DNA of 64,000 nt from Pseudoclavibacter sp. 13-3. GTDB taxonomy: Bacteria; Actinomycetota; Actinomycetes; Actinomycetales; Microbacteriaceae. Below, piece after piece: positions 8,212-18,107 of the stretch. How positions within the stretch are numbered: position 1 is the first letter of the stretch; each line of letters opens with the position of its first letter. Made by a program: the position numbers and the translations under genes. The stretch covers positions 1 to 64,000 of the forward strand of contig NZ_JAJOZT010000002.1 of NCBI RefSeq assembly GCF_021168475.1, in the 5' to 3' direction. The notes under the pieces were generated by a model. That model did not search any database, was not told the DNA's origin, and saw only the letters and a list, made by a program, of their open reading frames with translations.

Positions 8212-9176
8212 CAGAAGTTCACCTTTCGCTCCATGACCACCAGCTGAATGATCGTGATCACGAGCAGAATGAAGAAGAGGACGGTTGCGACGGCAGAGGC
8301 GAATCCGGCTCGGCCGTTGACGAAGCCCTCCTGATAGATCTGGTACATGAGGGTCGTGGTCGACCCGACCGGCCCGCCACGTGTCATCGCCTGAATCAGA
8401 TCGAACGACTGCAGCGAGCTGAGCAGGGTGGTGATGCTCAAGAAGAACGTGGTCGAGCTGAGCAGTGGGATCACCACGCGCCGCGTCGTCTGACCGCGAG
8501 TGGCGCCGTCAAGTGCGGCGGCCTCGAACACCTCGTGCGGAATCGCCTGCAGACCTGCCAGATAGATCAGGGCCACGTAGCCGACGTTCTTCCAGATGTA
8601 GACGATCATCAGCATGATCAGGGGCCACGGCGACGAGTTGTACCAGTCGGGCGACGGCAGCCCGACGGCACCCAGCACCGATGCCAGCACGCCGTAGCGG
8701 GGGTCGAAGATGAAGAGCCAGAGCAGCCCGACGGCCACGCCGCTGAGCACGTATGGGGCGAAGCTGACGGTTCGCACGACCGTGTGTCCCCGCAGTTTGC
8801 GGTTCAGAACAAGTGCGAGGCCGAGGCCCAACACCATCCCGCCGACCACGGTCACCACCGTGAAGATCGTCGTGTTCAGCATGATCTGTGCGGTCGACGG
8901 CGCGGTGAACCAGTTGACGTAGTTCTGCAGGCCGACGAACTGCGCGACCTGCGACCCGACGTTCCACTGCAGCAGCGAATAGCTGAAGCTCTGCAGCAGG
9001 GGGCGGTAGACGAAGAGCGCCAGCAGCGCCACGTTCGGGCCGGCCAGCAACAGAAAGAGCCCGATGTCGCTCCACTTGTATCGCCGCCGCGAGCGGCGAG
9101 GCTCGGTGCCGTGAGGCCCGGGCCGGCGGTCGGATCGACCCGCGGCGACACGCTCTGAGACAGAGGTCACACTCAA
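8211..9176 (-). CDS. ugpA: ABC transporter permease, UgpA-like
   Basis: This is the MalF/UgpA-type partner permease, with about six membrane segments and the EAA loop FEAAALDGATRGQTTRRVVI. I place the start at a TTG (9176) because AGGAGC lies six bases before it; a GTG at 9227 extends the frame by 17 residues but has no ribosome site. The N-terminal ~40 residues are basic and cytoplasmic. It is the first gene of the leftward ugp operon and faces ugpC across a 244-bp promoter region that holds the PHO-box-like array. Confidence 0.85.
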   Translation of the reverse strand: MSVTSVSERVAAGRSDRRPGPHGTEPRRSRRRYKWSDIGLFLLLAGPNVALLALFVYRPLLQSFSYSLLQWNVGSQVAQFVGLQNYVNWFTAPSTAQIMLNTTIFTVVTVVGGMVLGLGLALVLNRKLRGHTVVRTVSFAPYVLSGVAVGLLWLFIFDPRYGVLASVLGAVGLPSPDWYNSSPWPLIMLMIVYIWKNVGYVALIYLAGLQAIPHEVFEAAALDGATRGQTTRRVVIPLLSSTTFFLSITTLLSSLQSFDLIQAMTRGGPVGSTTTLMYQIYQEGFVNGRAGFASAVATVLFFILLVITIIQLVVMERKVNF

Positions 9177-9288
9177 TGAAGGCTCCTGATGTTCGAGGCG
9201 CTCTGCTGTCGAAAAGAGCGCTGACACCGAGTCAGCTTAGAAACGTGCGTCTGGGTCTCTGCCCACTTTCAGCAGCCAGTCAGACAGA

Positions 9289-9341
9289 GTTCACCTTCGT
9301 TCACCAAACCTTCAAGATCGTTCACCGCAGGTTCACGGAAT
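9289..9341. promoter_or_regulatory. PHO-box-like direct repeats (PhoP operator candidate) in the divergent ugp promoter
   Basis: Four GTTCAC hexamers start at 9289, 9299, 9320 and 9331, and a degenerate copy (CTTCAAG) fills the gap at 9310. The repeat period is 10-11 bp, one helical turn. Streptomyces PhoP binds direct-repeat units of 11 nt with the core GTTCACC, so this is a close match. It lies between ugpA and ugpC, where it could activate both directions under phosphate limitation. Confidence 0.7.
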
Positions 9342-9420
9342 GCTTGAGTGCGGCCGCTATCTTCGTGCTCAGCGTGCGCCCTCGTTCTGATGCGCACCCG
9401 TTCGCCGCGATTGGAGCCCG

Positions 9421-10569
<1,149 letters not shown>

Positions 10570-10605
10570 CTGAGGGCCTCAGAGGCACTGAGGGCCTCAG
10601 ACGAA

Positions 10606-10640
10606 GAAACCCCCGGAGCCACTGAGGTTCCGGGGGTTTC
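10606..10640. terminator. Hairpin terminator between ugpC and tRNA-Leu
   Basis: A 12-bp perfect inverted repeat (GAAACCCCCGGA at 10606-10617 with 10629-10640) forms a strong stem with an 11-nt loop and can serve both converging transcripts. Just upstream a 14-bp near-palindrome (ACTGAGGGCCTCAG) occurs twice, at 10569 and 10588. Confidence 0.75.
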
Positions 10641-10666
10641 GCTCATCTCACTGCGATGAGCCGGTG

Positions 10667-10750
10667 TGCCCGAGGGGGGACTTGAACCCCCACGACCTTG
10701 CGATCACTAGCACCTGAAGCTAGCGCGTCTACCAATTCCGCCACTCGGGC
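10667..10750 (-). tRNA. tRNA-Leu (CAG)
   Basis: The 84-nt cloverleaf reads from 10750 leftward with acceptor GCCCGAG/CTCGGGC, a long variable arm typical of class II tRNAs, the T loop GTTCAAGTCC and an anticodon loop TTCAGGT between CTAGC and GCTAG, giving anticodon CAG. The CCA end is not encoded. Confidence 0.95.
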
Positions 10751-10890
10751 ATTGCGCACTTCGGCTGGGCCGATCTGCGCGATTGCACTGGAACAGATTA
10801 GCATGAAAATGATGCCCCACGGCAACTCGACTCCGTTTCTCACAGCTGAACCGGGTACCATGGCTGCGACAGATCGGTGTGAGGAGACGA

Positions 10891-11562
10891 GTGGGACTAC
10901 TCGATAACGTGGAACGCGGCTTGGAGCGTGCCGTCAACGGCGCTTTCGCCAAGACGTTTCGCTCTCGCCTGCAGCCGCTCGAGATCTTCGCCGCGCTGAA
11001 AGGCGAGCTCGACTCGAACACGCGCATCCTCTCGCGTGACACGATTCTGGTGCCGAACGCCCTGCGCGTGCGCATCAGCCAGGCCGACTTCGACCGGCTC
11101 AAGGCTCAGGGCTCGTCACTGGCGAATCAGTTCGTCGCCGACCTGCACACCTACGCCCATCAGCAGGGCTACCAGTTTCCCGGCCCGCTCACGGTGGCCA
11201 TCGTGCCCGACGCCGGTCAGAGTGTCGGCATGCTCGACGTGACCGGCTCGACCACCGTCGGCGACGTCACCCTGGTGCCGGTGCTCGAGGTGCAGGGGCA
11301 GTCACATGCCCTGCATCACGGTGTCACCACGATCGGCCGCAGCCATGAATGCGACATCACCGTCAACGACTCGGCCGTCTCGAAGCAGCACGCCAGCGTG
11401 ACCTGGGACGGCACCACCGCCGTGCTGCGCGACCTTCACTCGACCAATGGCACCAAAGTCGACGGTCAGCGCATCACCGCCCTGGAGCTCACCGAGCCCA
11501 TCGACTTCGTCGTCGGTTCGACCCCGATCTCGTATCATCGAGCGCCGAAGGCGGTGGGCTGA
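10891..11562 (+). CDS. fhaA: FhaA, DUF3662/FHA-domain protein
   Basis: The 223-residue protein starts GLLDNVERGLERAVNGAFAK, the classical FhaA (DUF3662) N-terminus, and ends with a forkhead-associated domain (TIGRSHECDITVNDSAVSKQ, STNGTKVDGQRI). FHA domains bind phosphothreonine, and mycobacterial FhaA interacts with phosphorylated MurJ to regulate peptidoglycan synthesis. I use the GTG at 10891, eight bases after GAGGAGA. It is the first gene of a seven-gene operon ending with pknB; the next gene overlaps its stop by one base. Confidence 0.93.
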   Translation: MGLLDNVERGLERAVNGAFAKTFRSRLQPLEIFAALKGELDSNTRILSRDTILVPNALRVRISQADFDRLKAQGSSLANQFVADLHTYAHQQGYQFPGPLTVAIVPDAGQSVGMLDVTGSTTVGDVTLVPVLEVQGQSHALHHGVTTIGRSHECDITVNDSAVSKQHASVTWDGTTAVLRDLHSTNGTKVDGQRITALELTEPIDFVVGSTPISYHRAPKAVG

Positions 11563-12086
11563 TGAGCGGCGAGCTGCTCTACCTGCTGATCAGCGCCGTG
11601 TTCCTGGTGCTGCTCTGGCTGTTCGTCTTCTCGGTCATCTGGGCCGTGCGCTCCGACCTGTTCGGCCCGAAGGTCAAGCGGATGCGCGGAGCAGCCGCGA
11701 GCGCCGGCTCGGCTGCGGTCGCCTCCCCTGCCGCTGCACCGCCCGCGCCCTCGCCCTCGGGTCGGCGCGCGGCATCCGCCGCCTCGTCGACGGGCACTCC
11801 GGCACACCTCGTGTTCACCGCGGGCCCGGTGCGCGGCCGCCAGCTCACGCTCACCCAAGACGCCCTCACCTTCGGCCGCAGCGTCGACTCGAGCGTCGTG
11901 CTGCGCGACGACTACACCTCGACGCACCATGCTCGGCTGGCGAAGCGGGGCGAGACCTGGATGGTCGAAGATCTCGGCTCGACCAACGGCACGATGGTCG
12001 GCGGCCAGCGCATCTCACGGCCGACGCCGGTCGGCATCGGCGTGCCCATCACGATCGGCACCACCGTCATGGAGCTGCGAGGCTGA
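11562..12086 (+). CDS. fhaB: FhaB (FipA), membrane-anchored FHA-domain protein
   Basis: The 174-residue protein has one N-terminal membrane helix (LLYLLISAVFLVLLWLFVFS), a basic/Ala-Pro linker and a C-terminal FHA domain (LTFGRSVDSSVVLRDDYTS, LGSTNGTMVGGQRI). In mycobacteria this protein (FipA) is a PknA-linked phosphothreonine adaptor at the division site. Its ATG overlaps the fhaA stop (TGATG) and pstP follows after four bases. Confidence 0.92.
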   Translation: MSGELLYLLISAVFLVLLWLFVFSVIWAVRSDLFGPKVKRMRGAAASAGSAAVASPAAAPPAPSPSGRRAASAASSTGTPAHLVFTAGPVRGRQLTLTQDALTFGRSVDSSVVLRDDYTSTHHARLAKRGETWMVEDLGSTNGTMVGGQRISRPTPVGIGVPITIGTTVMELRG

Positions 12087-12090
12087 TCCC

Positions 12091-13542
12091 ATGACCGTGC
12101 TGAGAGCAACCGCACTGAGCCACATCGGCAAGGTGCGGCGCAACAACCAAGATTCGGCCATCGCCGGTCAGTACCTCTTCGCCGTCGCCGACGGCATGGG
12201 CGGGCACGCCGGCGGCGACATCGCCTCGGCGCTCACCATCCAGTCGCTGGTCGATCTCGACCGGCACTTCGACACGGTCGACGAGGCCGCGCAGGCGATC
12301 GAGCTGGCGCTGCGCCGGGCGAACGCGACGCTCTCCGAGACCGTGGCCGACTACCCCGAGCTCACCGGCATGGGCACGACGTTCTCGGGGTTTCTGGCCG
12401 TCGACGACGTCGCCGTCATCGCGCATATCGGCGACTCTCGCATCTACCGCTGGCGCGACGGCGAGCTCACCCAGCTCACCAAAGACCACACCTTCGTGCA
12501 GCGCCTGGTCGACGCCGGCCGCATCACCCCCGAAGAGGCGCTGGTACACCCCAGGCGCTCGGTCATCATGCGTGTGCTCGGCGACATCGAGGCCAACCCC
12601 GACATCGATGTCTTCACCGAGCGCATCGAGCCCGGCGATCGACTGCTGATCTGCTCCGACGGCCTGAGCGGGCCGGTGGGCGACGAGGCGATCACCAAGA
12701 CGTTCGCACGTGGCGACAGCGCCGACATGACCTGCGCCCATCTGCTTGAGCTCGCGCTGCGGGGCGGTGCACCCGACAACTGCACCGTGGTGCTGGTCGA
12801 GCCCGACGCCGACCCCGATGCGACGCCGCATGGCACTCCCGGGCATCCGGTCATCGTGGGCGCGGCGGCACGCGAGGTGCGTTTCGACCACCTCGACCGC
12901 ATCCGCACGCAGAAGGCGCAGAGCCTGCACGCCCTGCGCGAGGCGGCGAGCCATCTCAAGCCGCGACGTCTCGAACCCACCCAGTTCGAATCGCAGGCCG
13001 ACGAGTACCTCGACGAGCTGATCGCCGAGACCAGACGACGCACCATCATGCGCCGGGTCGTGGTCAGCGTGCTGAGCGTGCTGGTCGTCGGCGGCATCGC
13101 CCTCGGCGGCTGGTTCGGGTGGCGCTGGACGCAGACGCAGTACTACATCGGCGAAGACGCCGGTTACGCCGTCATCTACCAGGGCGTGAACCAGCAGGTC
13201 GGCCCGTTCAAGCTCAGTCACACCGTCGACGACTCGCGGCTGCCGCAGATTCCGATGTCAGATCTCGACGAGCTCACCCAGCAGCAGGTGCGCGAGACGG
13301 TGGCGTTTCCCTCTCTCGACGCAGCCGCCAGCCGACTCGGCGAGCTGAACAGCGAGCACCGCCGACGTGACGACGGCGAGCAGACTCAGTCGGCTCCGAG
13401 CCCGCAGCCCGACGACGGCACCGGGCCGGTCTCGGTGGCCGAGCCCGATGAGGCTCCTCTGACCGCGCATCCTGAGGGCGCCGCGACCACCCCGAGCGAC
13501 AGCCCGTCGCCGCGCGCCACGACGAGCGGGGTCGCCCAATGA
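12091..13542 (+). CDS. pstP: PP2C-type Ser/Thr phosphatase
   Basis: The first ~235 residues carry the PPM/PP2C motifs: RRNNQDS, FAVADGMGGHAGG, GMGTTFSG, HIGDSRIYRWRDG, DHTFVQRLVDAG, LLICSDGLSG and PDNCTVVLVE; the Asp residues bind the two metal ions. A juxtamembrane region, one membrane helix (about 330-350) and an extracytoplasmic Pro/Ser-rich tail follow. PstP removes phosphates placed by PknA and PknB. At 483 residues it is of normal length. Its stop overlaps the next ATG by four bases. Confidence 0.93.
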   Translation: MTVLRATALSHIGKVRRNNQDSAIAGQYLFAVADGMGGHAGGDIASALTIQSLVDLDRHFDTVDEAAQAIELALRRANATLSETVADYPELTGMGTTFSGFLAVDDVAVIAHIGDSRIYRWRDGELTQLTKDHTFVQRLVDAGRITPEEALVHPRRSVIMRVLGDIEANPDIDVFTERIEPGDRLLICSDGLSGPVGDEAITKTFARGDSADMTCAHLLELALRGGAPDNCTVVLVEPDADPDATPHGTPGHPVIVGAAAREVRFDHLDRIRTQKAQSLHALREAASHLKPRRLEPTQFESQADEYLDELIAETRRRTIMRRVVVSVLSVLVVGGIALGGWFGWRWTQTQYYIGEDAGYAVIYQGVNQQVGPFKLSHTVDDSRLPQIPMSDLDELTQQQVRETVAFPSLDAAASRLGELNSEHRRRDDGEQTQSAPSPQPDDGTGPVSVAEPDEAPLTAHPEGAATTPSDSPSPRATTSGVAQ

Positions 13543-14963
13543 GCCGACAGCACAGTCTGCGCCTGGTCGACCGGAATCTGCGCGGCATCGAGCTGGTGCT
13601 GTTGATCCTCGGCGCCATCGTCTCTGCGCTGGGTCTGGCCGCCGTCCAGCTCGGCGCACTCGGCGCACTCGACATCCCCCCGTTCGTCATCGGAGCCGTC
13701 TTCTGGATCGCCGTGCTCGCCCTGCACATCGTGTTGCGCCTGCGGGCCTCGAAAGCCGACCCGATCATCCTGCCGATCGCCGCCACGCTGAATTCGATCG
13801 GCATCATCGCGATCTATCGCATCGACATCGCACAGGGGTCGACCGGTTCGACCCCCGCGCTGCGACAGGCGCTCTGGGCGACGGCCGCCGTCGTCATCGC
13901 CGCGGTCGTGCTGTACTCTCTGCGCAACCACCGCGTGCTGCAGCGGTACACCTACGTGTTCATGCTGGCCAGCATCGTGCTGCTGGTGCTCCCCATGATC
14001 CCGGGCATCGGCACCTCCCTGGGCACCAACGCCGAGCTCTGGGTCAAGTTCGGTCCAATCACCTTCCAGCCCAGCGAGTACGCCAAGATCACCCTCGCGG
14101 TCTTCTTCGCCGGCTATCTGGTCGCCCGCGGCGAGAGCATCACCGCCGCCGGCCGCCGCTTCGCGGGCATGACCTTCCCGCGCCCCAAAGACTCCGGGCC
14201 GATCCTGGTCGTCTGGGCGATGGCCATGACCGTGCTGGTCGTGCAGAAAGACCTCGGCACCTCGCTGCTCTACTTCGGCCTCTTCCTGGTGATGCTCTAC
14301 GTCGCCACCGGGCTGGCCAGCTGGGTAGTCATCGGGCTGCTCATGTTCGTCGCCGGCGGCCTCGCCGCCTACCGGTTCATCCCGCTCGTGCAGGGCCGCA
14401 TCCATGCCTGGATCGACCCGCTCGACGACACGCTCTACAACCAGCAGTACGGCGGCAGCTATCAGCTCGTGCAGGGGCTCTTCGGCCAGGCGCACGGCGG
14501 CATGTTCGGCACCGGCTGGGGCCGCGGCTATCCGCAGATCACCCCGTTGGCCCGCTCCGACTACATCTTCACCAGCATCGGCGAAGAGATCGGTCTGATC
14601 GGCATCTTCGCCATTCTCTGCCTCTTTCTGCTGCTGGTCGGCCGCGGCCTGCGCGTGGGCTTCACAGCCAGCGACGACTTCGGTCGTCTGCTGGCCACCG
14701 GCCTGTCGTTCGTGCTCTGCCTGCAGGTGTTCATCGTCGTCGGCGGCGTCACACGGGTGATCCCGCTCACCGGCCTGCCCACGCCCTTCCTCGCCGCCGG
14801 CGGCTCGAGCCTGTTGGCCAACTGGGTCATCATGGCGCTGCTGCTGCGCGTCACCGACTCGATTCGCTCGCAGGCCGACCGATTCGGAGCCCTGCGCAGT
14901 GCGACGGACGCTGCCCCGGCATCCGCCGTCGGGTCGCCTGCCGAGAAGGAGGCTCACTCATGA
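13539..14963 (+). CDS. rodA: FtsW/RodA/SpoVE-family peptidoglycan glycosyltransferase (RodA)
   Basis: The 474-residue polytopic protein has about twelve membrane helices and the SEDS-family stretches (LWVKFGPITFQPSEYAKITL, GRGYPQITPLARSDYIFTSI, GEEIGLIG). SEDS proteins polymerise lipid II into glycan strands, working with a class B PBP, here the PbpA encoded next. The ATG overlaps pstP by 4 nt and the stop overlaps pbpA by 4 nt, so the three are translationally coupled. Confidence 0.93.
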   Translation: MSRQHSLRLVDRNLRGIELVLLILGAIVSALGLAAVQLGALGALDIPPFVIGAVFWIAVLALHIVLRLRASKADPIILPIAATLNSIGIIAIYRIDIAQGSTGSTPALRQALWATAAVVIAAVVLYSLRNHRVLQRYTYVFMLASIVLLVLPMIPGIGTSLGTNAELWVKFGPITFQPSEYAKITLAVFFAGYLVARGESITAAGRRFAGMTFPRPKDSGPILVVWAMAMTVLVVQKDLGTSLLYFGLFLVMLYVATGLASWVVIGLLMFVAGGLAAYRFIPLVQGRIHAWIDPLDDTLYNQQYGGSYQLVQGLFGQAHGGMFGTGWGRGYPQITPLARSDYIFTSIGEEIGLIGIFAILCLFLLLVGRGLRVGFTASDDFGRLLATGLSFVLCLQVFIVVGGVTRVIPLTGLPTPFLAAGGSSLLANWVIMALLLRVTDSIRSQADRFGALRSATDAAPASAVGSPAEKEAHS

Positions 14964-16414
14964 CCACGCGCCTGCGTCGCGTCGCAATCGTCGTCTTCCT
15001 GCTCTTCGTCTCGCTCTTCGTGTCGACGAGTCTGATCCAGGGCATCTTCGGCGAACAGCTCAACAGCGATCCTCGAAACTCTCGCGCCATCCTGGATGGC
15101 TTCAAGGTGCAGCGCGGCAGCATCCTGGCCGGCAACCAGGTGATCGCGCAGTCCGATCCGGTCGACAATCAGTACAGGTTCACGCGCAGCTATCCCGGCG
15201 GCGAGATGTACTCGGCCGTGACCGGCTGGTACTCGCACACGCTGGCGCCGACGGGCCTCGAGGGCGCCGAGAACCTGACTCTGACCGGCACCAGCCGCGG
15301 GCAGACCATCGATCAGCTCGTCGATCGTGTGAACGGCACCGAGCCTCGCGGCTCAGACGTGGTGCTGACGATCGACCCGGCCGTGCAGAAGGCCGCCTGG
15401 GATGCACTGGGCGACCGCAAGGGGGCAGCGGTCGCGATGGATCCCTCGACCGGACGCATCCTCGCGATGGTCTCGAAGCCCGGCTTCGACGCCGCGGGGC
15501 TCGCCGACAACGACACCGCCCAGGCCAACCAGGTCTTCGAACAGCTGAATGCGGCGTCAGACAAGCCCCTGGTGAACCGTGCGATCGGGGGCGACACGTA
15601 CCCCCCCGGCTCGACGTTCAAACTGATCATGTCGGCTGCGGCGCTCGAGAACGGGTTTACTCCCGAGAGCACGTTCGCCAACCCCGGTTCGCTCACGCTG
15701 ACCGGCACGAACACGCAGATCTACAACGTCACCCGGCGGGCCTGCGGCAACGGCGGCTCTGAGACCACGCTGAAGACCGCACTGCAGTACTCGTGCAACA
15801 TCCCGTTCGCCGAGCTCGGGGCGCAGCTGGGCGAAGACAAAGTCGCCTCGACAGCCAAAGACTTCGGCTTCGGCGAGAATCAGCAGATTCCGCTCGACGT
15901 CACCGCGAGCCGCTACCCGACCGGCATGAGCACCGCACAGCTGCAGCTGGCCAGCTTCGGCCAGTACGACGTGCGCGTCACTCCGCTGCAGGTCGCCTCG
16001 ATCTCGGCCACGATCGGCAACAAGGGCGCCCGCATGCAGCCCGGGCTGATCGACGCCGTGCGCGGCCGCGATCTGTCGGTCACGCAGCAGTTCTCTCCGC
16101 AGAAGCTCAACCAGGCGATATCTGCAGAGAACGCACAGACTCTGACCTCGATGATGGTGAACAATGTCTCATCGGGCGAGATTTCAGGTGCAAGAATAGA
16201 CGGGGTTGAGGTCGCCGGAAAGACGGGCACCGCCGAGACCACCAAAGAGAGCCAGTACAATCTCTGGTTCACCGGCTTCGCGCCGGCGAACGATCCCAAG
16301 GTCGCAGTCGCGGTCGTGGTCGAAGAGGGCGGCTCTTACGGTGACTCAGAGGGCTCGAACCGGGTGGCGGCTCCCATGGCGCAGAAGATCATGAAGGCGG
16401 TGTTAGACAGATGA
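14960..16414 (+). CDS. pbpA: Class B penicillin-binding protein PbpA (transpeptidase)
   Basis: The protein (484 residues) has one N-terminal membrane helix and a penicillin-binding transpeptidase domain with all three active-site motifs: STFK (Ser218, Lys221), SCN (Ser278) and KTGTAE (Lys421). It cross-links peptidoglycan with RodA and is a PknB substrate in mycobacteria. The gene overlaps rodA and pknA by 4 nt each. Confidence 0.94.
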   Translation: MTTRLRRVAIVVFLLFVSLFVSTSLIQGIFGEQLNSDPRNSRAILDGFKVQRGSILAGNQVIAQSDPVDNQYRFTRSYPGGEMYSAVTGWYSHTLAPTGLEGAENLTLTGTSRGQTIDQLVDRVNGTEPRGSDVVLTIDPAVQKAAWDALGDRKGAAVAMDPSTGRILAMVSKPGFDAAGLADNDTAQANQVFEQLNAASDKPLVNRAIGGDTYPPGSTFKLIMSAAALENGFTPESTFANPGSLTLTGTNTQIYNVTRRACGNGGSETTLKTALQYSCNIPFAELGAQLGEDKVASTAKDFGFGENQQIPLDVTASRYPTGMSTAQLQLASFGQYDVRVTPLQVASISATIGNKGARMQPGLIDAVRGRDLSVTQQFSPQKLNQAISAENAQTLTSMMVNNVSSGEISGARIDGVEVAGKTGTAETTKESQYNLWFTGFAPANDPKVAVAVVVEEGGSYGDSEGSNRVAAPMAQKIMKAVLDR

Positions 16415-17967
16415 GACCCACAGAAGGCCTCACGTACGGCGCACGATACAAGCTCACGAGCCGTATCGCGGTCGGCGGAATGGGCGAGGTCTGGAAGGCC
16501 TATGACGAGGTCATCGGTCGCGACGTCGCCATCAAGATCCTGAAAGACGAGTACATGGGCGATCCCGGGTTCCTGGAGCGCTTTCGCGCCGAGGCCCGGC
16601 ATGCCGCACTCGTGAACCATGAGGGCATCGCCAGCGTCTACGACTACGGCGAAGAGAAGGGCAGCGCCTATCTGGTGATGGAGCTCGTGCCCGGCGAACC
16701 GCTGTCGAACGTGCTCGAGCACGAACGCGTGCTGCCGGTCGACCAGGTGCTCGACATCGTGGCCCAGACCGCACAGGCTCTCGCCGCCGCGCACAAGGTG
16801 GGCCTCGTGCACCGCGACGTGAAACCGGGCAACCTGCTCATCACGCCCGACCACCACGTCAAGATCACCGATTTCGGCATCGCGCGCATCGCCGACCAGG
16901 TGCCGCTGACCGCCACCGGGCAGGTCATGGGCACGGTGCAGTACCTCTCGCCCGAGCAGGCCAGCGGTCATCCCGCGTCACCGGCCACCGACATCTACTC
17001 ACTGGGCATCGTGGCGTACGAGTGCCTGGCCGGTCGTCGCCCCTTCACCGGCGAGAGCCAGGTGGCCATCGCGATGGCGCAGATCAATGAGACTCCCCCG
17101 CCGCTGCCCACCAGCGTGCCCGCGGCGGTGAACAAGCTCGTGATGAGCTGCATCGCCAAGAACCCCGCCGACCGCCCGCAGTCGGCCACGCATCTGGCGA
17201 AGGCCGCCGAGGCGTTGCGCGTCGGCGACATCCGCACCGCCGCCATGGAGGTGCCGCAGGTCACACCGACCGGTCAGCAGACCACGGCGCTCGACGAGAC
17301 CGCGCTGATCGGCACCACGCAGGATGCCGCCCAGCCGGCCACCGCCATCATCGGCACTCAGAACGGGCAGCCACTGCTCGACGCCAGCGCGACCCAGGTC
17401 GACGATGCGAAAAAAAGCAAGCCGAAGAAGAAGCGCAACAAATGGACGTGGCCCCTGGTCGCGCTGATCGCGCTGCTCCTGCTCGTCGCCGGTGGCAGCG
17501 TCTGGGCGCTGCTGGCCAATCAGAGCGAGCCCGAGACGCCGTCACCGACCCCGACGGTGACCGAGACGCCCTCAGAGACCCCCTCAGAGAAGCCGTCACC
17601 GACCCCGACGCGCACCCAGACGCCGACGCCCACGCCCACGCCCACCCAGAGCACGGTGAGCATCGCGGCTGACGAGTTCGTCGGGCAAGACATCGCCGCT
17701 GTGCGCGCCCAGCTGAACAGCAAGGGGCTCTCGGTCAATCAGGTCGAGCAGCCGGTGACCTCGCAGAGTCAAGACGGCAAAGTGCTCAGTCATGAGGCCG
17801 GTACGTTCCAGCCCGGGGTGAGCATCACGGTCACGTACGGCAAGTACACGGCACCCGCCTCATCGTTCACCGACAAGGCGTCGTGCGAGGCCGCCGGGCA
17901 CACCTGGACGGCAGCGCAGAGCTCTTCGACCACGCCAACCCCCTCACCGGCGGGCAAGTGCAGCTGA
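16411..17967 (+). CDS. pknA: Ser/Thr protein kinase PknA with one PASTA domain
   Basis: Kinase motifs are the Gly-rich loop GGMGEVW, Lys42 (VAIK), HRDVKPGN with Asp136, DFGIAR with Asp154, and GTVQYLSPEQ. After the kinase come a basic juxtamembrane segment, a membrane helix (about 345-367), a Thr/Pro-rich spacer of about 40 residues and a single PASTA-like repeat (about 415-485). M. tuberculosis PknA has no clear PASTA domain, so this one differs. The C-terminal tail is Ser/Thr-rich and ends with Cys-Ser. Confidence 0.92.
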   Translation: MRPTEGLTYGARYKLTSRIAVGGMGEVWKAYDEVIGRDVAIKILKDEYMGDPGFLERFRAEARHAALVNHEGIASVYDYGEEKGSAYLVMELVPGEPLSNVLEHERVLPVDQVLDIVAQTAQALAAAHKVGLVHRDVKPGNLLITPDHHVKITDFGIARIADQVPLTATGQVMGTVQYLSPEQASGHPASPATDIYSLGIVAYECLAGRRPFTGESQVAIAMAQINETPPPLPTSVPAAVNKLVMSCIAKNPADRPQSATHLAKAAEALRVGDIRTAAMEVPQVTPTGQQTTALDETALIGTTQDAAQPATAIIGTQNGQPLLDASATQVDDAKKSKPKKKRNKWTWPLVALIALLLLVAGGSVWALLANQSEPETPSPTPTVTETPSETPSEKPSPTPTRTQTPTPTPTPTQSTVSIAADEFVGQDIAAVRAQLNSKGLSVNQVEQPVTSQSQDGKVLSHEAGTFQPGVSITVTYGKYTAPASSFTDKASCEAAGHTWTAAQSSSTTPTPSPAGKCS

Positions 17968-18068
17968 ACAGTCTTCTCGCCGGCCAGAGCCGGCCGCCAT
18001 CAGCAGGGTTCGGGTGCGCTCTGACCCGTGTCGGGTCGCTCTTCGCACGGTTCTCGCCGAGGTTCCGC

Positions 18069-18074
18069 TAGACT
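18069..18074 (+). promoter_or_regulatory. Putative -10 of an internal pknB promoter
   Basis: pknB is the only member of the cassette separated by a real gap (140 bp). TAGACT at 18069-18074 is a good -10 and would give a leader of about 27 nt ending in the ribosome site AGGTGGGTGT. No -35 match is evident. Confidence 0.35.
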
Positions 18075-18107
18075 GACGGACGGAATCTACTGTCTACAGG
18101 TGGGTGT

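Noticed and set aside
13386-14957. 523-codon minus-strand frame opposite rodA
   Set aside because: Asp/His/Gln-rich antisense reading of a membrane-protein gene with clear SEDS motifs on the plus strand.
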